45,036 nucleotides of DNA from Candidatus Goldiibacteriota bacterium (GTDB lineage: Bacteria > Oederibacteriota > PGYV01 > DSYL01), in NCBI GenBank assembly GCA_026418955.1, contig JAOAAI010000014.1:1-45036 (forward strand). Reading direction: 5' to 3'. The notes under the pieces were generated by a model. The model was not told the DNA's origin. It did not search any database and worked only from the letters and a program-made list of their open reading frames with translations. Within the stretch, counting starts at the first letter, position 1. Every line of letters starts with the position of its first letter. Below are positions 26,373-33,189 of the stretch, one piece after another. The translations under genes were made by a program, and so were the position numbers.

Positions 26373-27103
26373 AATGTAAATTTTTCCCCTAAATATATTT
26401 CCCTTGCCTTTTTATCATTTATGAGTTTTTTAGCAGAACCTGATAAAAGAATCTTTCCCTGATATAGTATATACGCCCTGTCTGTTATTGATAAAGTTTC
26501 CCTAACATTATGGTCTGTAATTAATATGCCTATTCCTTTTTTCTTTAAATCTTTTATTATATTTTGAATATCAAAAACAGCAATAGGATCAATACCAACA
26601 AATGGTTCATCAAGTAAAATAAAACTCGGAGATAAAACAAGTGAGCGCGCAATTTCAACTCTTCTACGTTCACCGCCAGATAAGGTATATGCTTTCTGTT
26701 TTATAAGGTGAGAAATTTTTAATTCTTCAAGTAAAAATTCCTTTTTTTTCTTTTTTTCTTCTTCCCGTATGTTCATAAATTCAAATATGGCATCAAGATT
26801 TTCTTCAACAGTTAACTTTCTGAATATAGACGGTTCCTGTGATAAATAACTCAACCCCGAAAGTGCCCTTTTATACATAGGAAAATTTGTTATATTTATT
26901 AAATCTTTATCGTCTTTTATAAAAATTTCTCCTGCATCAGGCTGTATTATCCCTAAAATAATATAAAAAGTAGTGGTCTTACCCGCACCATTGGGTCCTA
27001 AAAGTCCAACTATTTCACCTTGTTTTACTTCAATATTTACATCGTTAACCACTTTTTTTCCATTATAAACTTTTACTAGATGTTCTGTTATTAATTCTTT
27101 CAT
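26369..27103 (-). CDS. lptB: LPS export ABC transporter ATP-binding protein LptB
   Basis: A 244-residue ABC ATPase with Walker A GPNGAGKT (36-43), signature LSGGERRRVEIARSL, Walker B ILLDEPFVGIDP and switch His in TDHNVRETL. The SGGERRR and EPFxGIDP forms are diagnostic of LptB against other branched-chain-type ATPases. It powers LPS extraction by LptF/LptG, which are not in this window. Confidence 0.95.
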   Translation of the reverse strand: MKELITEHLVKVYNGKKVVNDVNIEVKQGEIVGLLGPNGAGKTTTFYIILGIIQPDAGEIFIKDDKDLINITNFPMYKRALSGLSYLSQEPSIFRKLTVEENLDAIFEFMNIREEEKKKKKEFLLEELKISHLIKQKAYTLSGGERRRVEIARSLVLSPSFILLDEPFVGIDPIAVFDIQNIIKDLKKKGIGILITDHNVRETLSITDRAYILYQGKILLSGSAKKLINDKKAREIYLGEKFTL

Positions 27104-27124
27104 TTGCTCTCCTTATCACATTAT

Positions 27125-27973
27125 TTACTGCTTATTATCCAATTTTTTTTGACTTTTTTCAATTTCTTTTGATGTTTTTTCGAATTCATTATAAAAAAGC
27201 TTGGACCATATATTACCCTTTAATTTTATTGTTTTTTTGTCGGTATTAAATATAATTACTTCAGATAAAAAAAACGATGACTGTTTTTTCACAACTGGCT
27301 TTCCTTCCATAAAAAGTTCCTTGCTTTTATCATCATAGGAAATTTTATCAGCAAAAGCAATTAAATTCTTCATTTTTACTTTTATTCTTTTCTTTTTTTT
27401 ACTCGCCAGTAATTTTTCATTTTCTATATCAAATTCTACTTCATCTGCAAACATTGTAAGCGTATTACCATCTTCCAATATTTTATCAACTTTAATATCG
27501 CCATTTGCAATAACCTTATTAAAGTTATCAACATATCTTATTTTTTTTGATGTTAATTTAACATTGCCCTTTTTATAATTGACTATTATATTGCCTTCTG
27601 CATACGCTTCTTTTTTGTAATCATTGCTTTCTAAAGTATCCGCGTAAAGAACAACATCCTCGGCAATTACTTTCACATTTTTTTCAAATACCGCCTTTGA
27701 GGTTTCTCTTTCAAAATTCATTGAATCAGATTTTATAATAACCTCTTTTATTTTGACTTTCTTTTTTTTATCTTTTTTTGCATCAGTAGATTTTTTTATA
27801 TCTTCTTTTTTTATTTCAGAAAATAGTGGAGTATAATTTTCTACTCCCTGCTTTACTTTGGCTTTATTTATCTCTTCCGTTAGATTTTTATTATATAAAA
27901 CTTCATATTTGGTATCCTGAATATGATGGCAGGAAATAAAAAATAGTAATATAATAAACAATCTAATTTTCAT
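27125..27973 (-). CDS. lptA: LptA-like (OstA) LPS transport protein
   Basis: A 282-residue protein with an OstA/LptA beta-jellyroll region spanning about residues 82-260. Repeating ADxxxY/EGNIIVNYKKGNVKLTSKKI-like strands are visible. It is longer than E. coli LptA (185). The N-terminus ends FFISC with Cys15, which reads as a possible lipobox, followed by a charged Lys-rich linker (50-75). LptA bridges LPS across the periplasm. Its start overlaps the lptC stop by 11 nt, as expected in an lptC-lptA-lptB operon. Confidence 0.9.
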   Translation of the reverse strand: MKIRLFIILLFFISCHHIQDTKYEVLYNKNLTEEINKAKVKQGVENYTPLFSEIKKEDIKKSTDAKKDKKKKVKIKEVIIKSDSMNFERETSKAVFEKNVKVIAEDVVLYADTLESNDYKKEAYAEGNIIVNYKKGNVKLTSKKIRYVDNFNKVIANGDIKVDKILEDGNTLTMFADEVEFDIENEKLLASKKKKRIKVKMKNLIAFADKISYDDKSKELFMEGKPVVKKQSSFFLSEVIIFNTDKKTIKLKGNIWSKLFYNEFEKTSKEIEKSQKKLDNKQ

Positions 27974-28514
27974 TTTCTAAATTCCTTGCCCTTAATTCAA
28001 CTTTATTTTTTAACTTTATGTTTTTAAGTCCCGAGTCGGATTCAAACCCAATTCCTTTTATACGGTTTTTATCTTTAATTATTTCAACTTCTGCATCTGA
28101 AAAAATTTTCTTTTCTTTATCATCCCAGAATAATTTATTTGTTTTTAAAATAATACCGTTAGAAGCTTTTAAAACAACATTGTCATTCATCTGTATAGCA
28201 TTTGTTTCAGTATTTATTTCTGCTCTATCACCATAAAGAACCGATATTTTTCCGTCTTCTTCAAAAAATTTCACCGTAACAAACTGGGCTTTTGCTTTTT
28301 TCTTCATCTCAAAAATTTGCGCTGCTTTTGATATAATTTCCATCTTAATTTTACCATCTTCTGTTGATTTTAATTTAAAATCCTCAATAATAAAATTCGG
28401 AATATCCTCAATATTTTCACCAACAGGTAATTTTGGTTTTATTTTTTTTTCTTTCTGACAAGCACTCAAAAAACAAAGAACCAAAGAAAGAAATATTATA
28501 AAAATTTTTTTCAT
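27963..28514 (-). CDS. lptC: LptC-like LPS export protein
   Basis: A 183-residue periplasmic beta-jellyroll protein with the LptC motif DGKIKMEIISKAAQIF followed by YGDRAEINTETNAIQMNDNV and GIGFESDSGL. The N-terminus ends FLSAC (Cys19), a good lipobox, where E. coli LptC has a simple TM anchor. Position before lptA and lptB supports identity. AGGAG is 6 nt before the ATG. Confidence 0.9.
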   Translation of the reverse strand: MKKIFIIFLSLVLCFLSACQKEKKIKPKLPVGENIEDIPNFIIEDFKLKSTEDGKIKMEIISKAAQIFEMKKKAKAQFVTVKFFEEDGKISVLYGDRAEINTETNAIQMNDNVVLKASNGIILKTNKLFWDDKEKKIFSDAEVEIIKDKNRIKGIGFESDSGLKNIKLKNKVELRARNLENEN

Positions 28515-28545
28515 TCATAACTCCTGAATTTTTTAAAATCTTTTA

Positions 28546-28575
28546 ATTATATTGCAATCCTTAACCAGCAATCAA
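28546..28575 (-). promoter_or_regulatory. Promoter of the lptC operon, overlapping the heptad array
   Basis: Minus strand: perfect TATAAT (28551-28546) with TTGATT (28575-28570) 18 bases upstream. The -35-like hexamer is built from the last two heptad units. The leader to the lptC ATG would be about 25 nt. Confidence 0.5.
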
Positions 28576-28627
28576 CAATCAACAACCAGCAATCAGCAAT
28601 CAACAATCCGCAATCAGCAACCAGCAA
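28565..28627. repeat. Heptad tandem repeat, nine units
   Basis: Exactly nine contiguous 7-bp units on the minus strand, with consensus TTG(C/T)(T/G)G(A/G): TTGCTGG occurs three times, TTGTTGA three times, TTGCTGA twice and TTGCGGA once. It begins 21 nt after the stop of the acyltransferase gene and reaches the lptC promoter. No unit is long enough to be a CRISPR repeat and there are no spacers. Confidence 0.85.
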
Positions 28628-28648
28628 TGTTTCTGCTTTTCTATAATT

Positions 28649-29551
28649 TTATCCTCGATGCTCTTCCACAGATTTCCACCTATTATGAATCCAGGCCCAT
28701 TGATATGGATATTTTAAAATTATGGCACTTATTTCATTATTATATTTTTCTGCTAATTTTTCAACTGCTGTATTTATTATATTGTCAAAGGGTTTATTAA
28801 TTATTATCTTGTAATAACCATCTTCCATTCTTAATGAAAAAAGTGTAAGCAAATAACAATTAAATTTTTGCGCAAGTAAAACCGGAGCAACCGGTGTTTT
28901 TGCTGGTTTACCTAGAAAATTTATAATCTTACTTTCAACTTTTGTATCCTGGTCAACAAGCACGCCTAAAAACATACCATTTTTCAATTCTTTTATCATA
29001 TCCTTTGATATCTTATCCCTATCAAAAACTTTAACACCACCTTTCTGCCTTGTTCTATTAACTATATTATTTAATCTTTCGTCAAATAAACTTTTTCCAA
29101 TTACTCCTATATTATATCCTTTATACGCAAAATACTGCGGTATTATTTCCCAGTTCGAAAAATGTCCTGTAACTGCAATAATACCTTTTTTTTCTGAAAA
29201 TGCTTTTTCAAAATATTCAATACCTTCAACTTTTTTTACAAGCCCGGCAATTTTTTCCGGTTTCCATAAAGTGAATTTTATGAATTCAACCAATCCTATA
29301 CCATAATTTTTGAAATTTTCCTTTGCAAATTTTTCTTTTTCTTTTAGGGATAATTGCCCTTTATAAACAATATCAAGATTTTTATAAATTATGCCTTTTT
29401 CTTTTTTAAAAAAATAAAAACAAATATATCCTAAAAATTTTCCTATTGTTGTTCCTATCCGCCAGGGTATAAATAAGAAAAAAAATCTTAAAAACTGGAT
29501 AAAAATTATTAAAAAAAAATTTCTTACACTTTTAAATATTTTTATTTTCAC
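28649..29551 (-). CDS. Lipid A late acyltransferase (LpxL/HtrB-like)
   Basis: A 300-residue lysophospholipid-acyltransferase-like enzyme with an N-terminal membrane anchor (13-30). The catalytic HX4E motif is H130 to E135 (TGHFSNWE), followed by GVIGKSLFDERLNNIVNRTR and GVLVDQDTKVES. It would acylate Kdo2-lipid A or a related glycolipid. It overlaps kdsC by 20 nt, fitting a Kdo-lipid A role. Whether it is LpxL or another paralogue is not decided. Confidence 0.9.
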   Translation of the reverse strand: MKIKIFKSVRNFFLIIFIQFLRFFFLFIPWRIGTTIGKFLGYICFYFFKKEKGIIYKNLDIVYKGQLSLKEKEKFAKENFKNYGIGLVEFIKFTLWKPEKIAGLVKKVEGIEYFEKAFSEKKGIIAVTGHFSNWEIIPQYFAYKGYNIGVIGKSLFDERLNNIVNRTRQKGGVKVFDRDKISKDMIKELKNGMFLGVLVDQDTKVESKIINFLGKPAKTPVAPVLLAQKFNCYLLTLFSLRMEDGYYKIIINKPFDNIINTAVEKLAEKYNNEISAIILKYPYQWAWIHNRWKSVEEHRG

Positions 29552-30080
29552 GATTTATATACCAGGAAATGCTTTTTTGCCATAAGCCCTTTGCCTTTAA
29601 TAAAATGTCAATGAATTCCCTCACACAACCTTCTCCGCCTTTTTTTTTGCAAACATAATCAGCTATCTGTTTAATCTCATCACACGCATCTTTAGGCGCA
29701 ACGGAAAATCCACACTTTTTCATAACAGGTATATCAATAAGATCATCACCTATAAAACAAATCTCTTCATCTTTTATTGCAAATTTATTTTTTATTTCTT
29801 CATACGCATCTATTTTTTTCTTTAAATCCTGATATACTATATCAATCTTTAATTCTCTCGCTCTTAACTCTATCACTTTTGAATATCGACCGCTTAAAAT
29901 TGCAAAATTTATTCCCATATTCTGCGCTATATAAATACCAACACCATCTTTTACATCAAAATTTTTATATTCGGTATCATTACTTCCCACTATTATTTTA
30001 CCATCCGTTAATACCCCATCAACATCAAGAAATATGTATTTTATTTTTTTTAATTTATTTTTTAATAATACTTTCATCAA
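29532..30080 (-). CDS. kdsC: Kdo-8-phosphate phosphatase
   Basis: A 182-residue C0-type HAD phosphatase without a cap domain. Nucleophile D19 and D21 (FLDVDGVLTDGK), motif II SGR and motif IV GDDLIDIPVM match KdsC, as does the tetramer-forming SVAPKDA tail region. It overlaps kdsD by 4 nt and the acyltransferase by 20 nt. Confidence 0.94.
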   Translation of the reverse strand: MMKVLLKNKLKKIKYIFLDVDGVLTDGKIIVGSNDTEYKNFDVKDGVGIYIAQNMGINFAILSGRYSKVIELRARELKIDIVYQDLKKKIDAYEEIKNKFAIKDEEICFIGDDLIDIPVMKKCGFSVAPKDACDEIKQIADYVCKKKGGEGCVREFIDILLKAKGLWQKSISWYINRENKNI

Positions 30081-31042
30081 ACAACACCGGATTTTAAGAT
30101 ATCATGTAGATGAAGTATGCCTTTTAATTTGTTTTTGTTATCAGGGATAAGCAATACGGTTATTGCATTTTTTTCCATTTTCGATAATGCCGCAACAGCA
30201 AGTTCATCTTCATTAATTGTTTTTGGATTAACCGTCATTATTTCACGCATCACCATATTATATGGATTTTCATTTTTTTCAAACAAACGCCGCAAATCAC
30301 CATCTGTAAAAATCCCTGCTATACTACCTTTGTCATCAACAATTGCCGTGCAACCAAATCTTTTATTGGTCATAACAAGCATTGCTTCTTTTAATTTTGT
30401 ATTCAAATTAACAAAAGGCACTTCATCCCCAGTATGCATTATATCTTTAACTTTTAAAATTAATTTTTTACCAAGTGAACCACCTGGATGTAACATTGCA
30501 AAATCTTCTTTTTTAAACCCTTTTAATTTTAAAAGTGCAACTGCTAAACCATCACCTATTGCGAGTTGAACAGCAGTAGACGCCGTTGGTGCAAGTCCCA
30601 TAGGACAGGCCTCTTCTTTAACATAGGAATTTAAAATACAATTTGCTTTTTTTGCAAGCGTGGAATTCTTTTTTCCAGTTATTGCAATTATTGGAATATC
30701 CAAACGCTTTAAATATGGTAAAAGTTCTATTACCTCCTCGGTTTCTCCGCTCTGAGAAATTATTATTACAACATCGTTTTTCATAATTATACCCATATCA
30801 CCGTGTGCAGCTTCAACAGGATGTAAAAATATAGAAGGTGTTCCAGTTGAAGAAAAAGTGGATGATATTTTTTGACCGATAAGCCCTGATTTTCCAAGGC
30901 CAGTTACAATGACTTTACCTTTACAATTTAAAATTATTTCTATTGCTTTTTCGAAATTATTATCAATTTTGCATTTTAATAAAGCGGTAGCTTCTTTTTT
31001 TAAAACCTTTTTTACTTCTTTTTTTATATCAACTTTTTTCAT
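30077..31042 (-). CDS. kdsD: Arabinose-5-phosphate isomerase
   Basis: A 321-residue enzyme: SIS domain (about 40-170; VTGLGKSGLIGQKISSTFSS and HPVEAAHGDMG) plus two CBS domains (about 205-320), the KdsD/KpsF architecture and length. It makes arabinose-5-phosphate from ribulose-5-phosphate, the first committed step to Kdo. It is 2 nt downstream of the Zn-ribbon gene. Confidence 0.95.
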   Translation of the reverse strand: MKKVDIKKEVKKVLKKEATALLKCKIDNNFEKAIEIILNCKGKVIVTGLGKSGLIGQKISSTFSSTGTPSIFLHPVEAAHGDMGIIMKNDVVIIISQSGETEEVIELLPYLKRLDIPIIAITGKKNSTLAKKANCILNSYVKEEACPMGLAPTASTAVQLAIGDGLAVALLKLKGFKKEDFAMLHPGGSLGKKLILKVKDIMHTGDEVPFVNLNTKLKEAMLVMTNKRFGCTAIVDDKGSIAGIFTDGDLRRLFEKNENPYNMVMREIMTVNPKTINEDELAVAALSKMEKNAITVLLIPDNKNKLKGILHLHDILKSGVV

Positions 31043-31044
31043 TT

Positions 31045-31788
31045 CTATACTTTCATTATATTGTTAACTTCCTCAATATACCATATACGCGCGCAATTAT
31101 CACAGGTTAATATCCTTGCTTTCTTTTTTACTTCAATTACAGCCTGTGGTCTTATTGAAAATCTACAACCACTGCAAACACCATCACCATCTTTATTTAC
31201 TTCAATTGATGCCATTGCCAATCTTTTTCCCTTGCGTATCCTTTCATACCTCTCCATCCAGCCCCTGTCAATTCCTTTTATTGCTTCATTTCTTCTTGCT
31301 GTTTCATTTGTTATTTTACTTTCTTCTTCTGCAATTTTTTTCTTTAATTCACTTATTTCATCTGTAAGTTGTTTTTCCTCACTTTTTAATAATTTTTCCT
31401 GTTCTGAAAGCCATTTTATATCCCGCTCTTCTTCTTCCATTATTTTTAAAATTTCATCTTCTAAATTTTGTATATCAGAGCGTATGGTTTTTATTTCAAG
31501 TTGCAATGCTTGATATGCCTCATTTGTCTTTATCATTGCTGTTTGAGAATCTTTTTGTTTTATTTCACTTTCTTTACTTTTTATTTCAAGTTCTATTTCC
31601 GCACGTTTCTTTTTAAAAGTATCCAAACGTGCTTTTTTTTCACTGAAAACTCTACGGTTCTCATTTATTTTATCTTCCAAATTTTTTATTTTTTCTTTAA
31701 TATTACTTATTTCGTCCTCGCATTTCACTATTTGCGAGTCAATTTTATGTAAATCAAGTAATTTTTCTAAAATCTCTTTATCGGTCAT
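31045..31788 (-). CDS. Coiled-coil protein with C4 zinc ribbon (DUF164/CT398 type)
   Basis: About 247 residues: a long antiparallel coiled coil (roughly 15-180) and a C-terminal C4 zinc ribbon with CSGC and CDNC knuckles ending in IWYIEEV. This is the CT398/DUF164 family. Known members bind sigma54 or flagellar/secretion partners in Chlamydia, but the general role is unclear. An in-frame TTG at 31803 is rejected because AAGGAGG lies inside that extension and is correctly spaced for the ATG at 31788. Confidence 0.9.
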   Translation of the reverse strand: MTDKEILEKLLDLHKIDSQIVKCEDEISNIKEKIKNLEDKINENRRVFSEKKARLDTFKKKRAEIELEIKSKESEIKQKDSQTAMIKTNEAYQALQLEIKTIRSDIQNLEDEILKIMEEEERDIKWLSEQEKLLKSEEKQLTDEISELKKKIAEEESKITNETARRNEAIKGIDRGWMERYERIRKGKRLAMASIEVNKDGDGVCSGCRFSIRPQAVIEVKKKARILTCDNCARIWYIEEVNNIMKV

Positions 31789-31820
31789 TTCTTCCTCCTT
31801 CAAAATTTTCAGTCATAAAT

Positions 31821-31858
31821 AAAAAAAGCCGCATCTCGCTTTTCGCGGTGCGGCTTTT
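31821..31858 (-). terminator. Intrinsic terminator of the GT2 gene
   Basis: A 10-bp perfect stem (AAAAGCCGCA at 31824-31833 with TGCGGCTTTT at 31849-31858) around a 15-nt loop, followed on the minus strand by a run of T (complement of the A run 31821-31827). It lies 15 nt past the GT2 stop and just before the Zn-ribbon gene. It could also act on the plus strand. It is the clearest intrinsic terminator I found. Confidence 0.9.
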
Positions 31859-31872
31859 ATTTTTCATATTAT

Positions 31873-33021
31873 TCAGCCCTCTATATTTATGGTGCCGAAC
31901 TTTTTCATTCCGGCAAGACCACCTTTTATAAAATTCAATTTTGAAAAATAATGAATAGTGGCATATTTGAAAAACTTTCTTTTGGGTTTCATTTTAAAAA
32001 CTGGCCAAAAAAATTTTAATTTAAAAAACCCGGTTAACAGTAAAAGCCCAAGTAAAAAAATCCAGTTATTTATTACTCCTGATAAACCATTTTTAATTAA
32101 AATAAAAGTCAAAGAAATTAAAAAAACAAGACCCAAAATATGAAAAAGCATAAAATCGCCAATATAAATAATTCCTTTTACAGGAAAAGGTATTGGTATT
32201 GAAATACCTTTAAAATATTGAATATAAAATTCAAGTACATTTTTTGCATGTTTTTGTATGAGTAAAGGATGACCAAACCCATATCCCCAGAGTTGCTTGT
32301 AAAACTGCTGCGGGGTTGCCCTATGCATATGATCTACAACAGCTGATGGCTGGAAATAAAGTTTAAAACCATTTTTTAATATCCTTAAATTAAAATCAAC
32401 ATCCTCGCCTGTTATTTCATGCCAGAATTCCTTACCTATTGATTCAACGGCTTTACGCGATGCTGCAAGATTTGCCGTTGCAAAAAATGGACAGGTCTGT
32501 GAACCATTAACTTCAGATGGTAAATCCTTTTTTATTTCAGGATAATAACCACCATTTTTCATACCACATCTATCTCCAATTGTTAAAAAACCTATCTGCT
32601 CACAATATGATTCAGTATCATTATCTGCATCGGTTCTCAATGTGTAAATTTCTCCGCCAACAAGTCCTATTTTTTCATCTTTGAAGAATGGCTCTATCAT
32701 TTTATCAATCCAGTCCTGATGTGGTGCACAATCACCGTCAGTAAAAAGTATATAATCACCTTTTGCAACTTTTAAAGCTGCGTTTCTTGCGTGTCCGGGC
32801 GATTTTGAGTCAGGAACTTCTATTACTTTTATGAACTGGTATTTTTCTTTCCATTTATTTATTATTTCAACTGTTTTATCCTTTGACCCGCCATCAGCAA
32901 AAAGTATTTCCATTCTATCGCGTGGATAAGAAACATTTAAAAGATATTGTATTGTAGTTTCTATGGTTCTTTCTGCATTTCTTACTGGTAAAATAATACT
33001 TACAAATGGCTTTTCTGCCAT
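31873..33021 (-). CDS. Family 2 glycosyltransferase, membrane-associated
   Basis: A 382-residue GT-A enzyme starting at MAEKPFVSIILPVRNAERTI. It has FADGGSKDKT, the metal-binding FTDGDCAPHQDW, SPGHARNAALK and the catalytic-region GEDVDFNLRI. Two hydrophobic segments lie near the C-terminus (about 285-305 and 320-345). A longer frame begins at 33057, but AGGAGG sits 6 nt before the ATG at 33021, so that start is chosen. Acceptor and product unknown; probably surface glycan. Transcribed alone, divergently from the histidine kinase. Confidence 0.88.
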   Translation of the reverse strand: MAEKPFVSIILPVRNAERTIETTIQYLLNVSYPRDRMEILFADGGSKDKTVEIINKWKEKYQFIKVIEVPDSKSPGHARNAALKVAKGDYILFTDGDCAPHQDWIDKMIEPFFKDEKIGLVGGEIYTLRTDADNDTESYCEQIGFLTIGDRCGMKNGGYYPEIKKDLPSEVNGSQTCPFFATANLAASRKAVESIGKEFWHEITGEDVDFNLRILKNGFKLYFQPSAVVDHMHRATPQQFYKQLWGYGFGHPLLIQKHAKNVLEFYIQYFKGISIPIPFPVKGIIYIGDFMLFHILGLVFLISLTFILIKNGLSGVINNWIFLLGLLLLTGFFKLKFFWPVFKMKPKRKFFKYATIHYFSKLNFIKGGLAGMKKFGTINIEG

Positions 33022-33157
33022 AATCTTCCTCCTTTTTCTTTTAAATTTAGTTCTCAATTATATAAAAAATATTTATTTTTGCAAGTATAATTTTAAAAAT
33101 TCTTTTAAATCATATAAACTTTTATTTTTTAATATTTAATTCTTATTTATATTTTGA

Positions 33158-33184
33158 TATAATTTAAAAAATAATTATAAGGAG
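33158..33184 (+). promoter_or_regulatory. Probable -10 box and RBS of the histidine kinase
   Basis: TATAAT at 33158-33163 precedes the ATG at 33190 by 26 nt. The region 17 bp upstream (TTTAAT) is a poor -35 match, so an activator or another sigma factor may be needed. AAGGAG at 33179-33184 is the ribosome-binding site. Confidence 0.4.
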
Positions 33185-33189
33185 ATTTT

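Noticed and set aside
28565..28627. CRISPR-like array
   Set aside because: Units are 7 bp and contiguous, without spacers, and no cas genes occur.
31824..31858. Hairpin as a tRNA or riboswitch
   Set aside because: A single 10-bp stem with poly-T tail and no cloverleaf or conserved ligand core; it is a terminator.
33022..33057. Longer N-terminus for the GT2 glycosyltransferase
   Set aside because: The extension is a basic, low-complexity string and contains the AGGAGG that fits the internal ATG at 33021.
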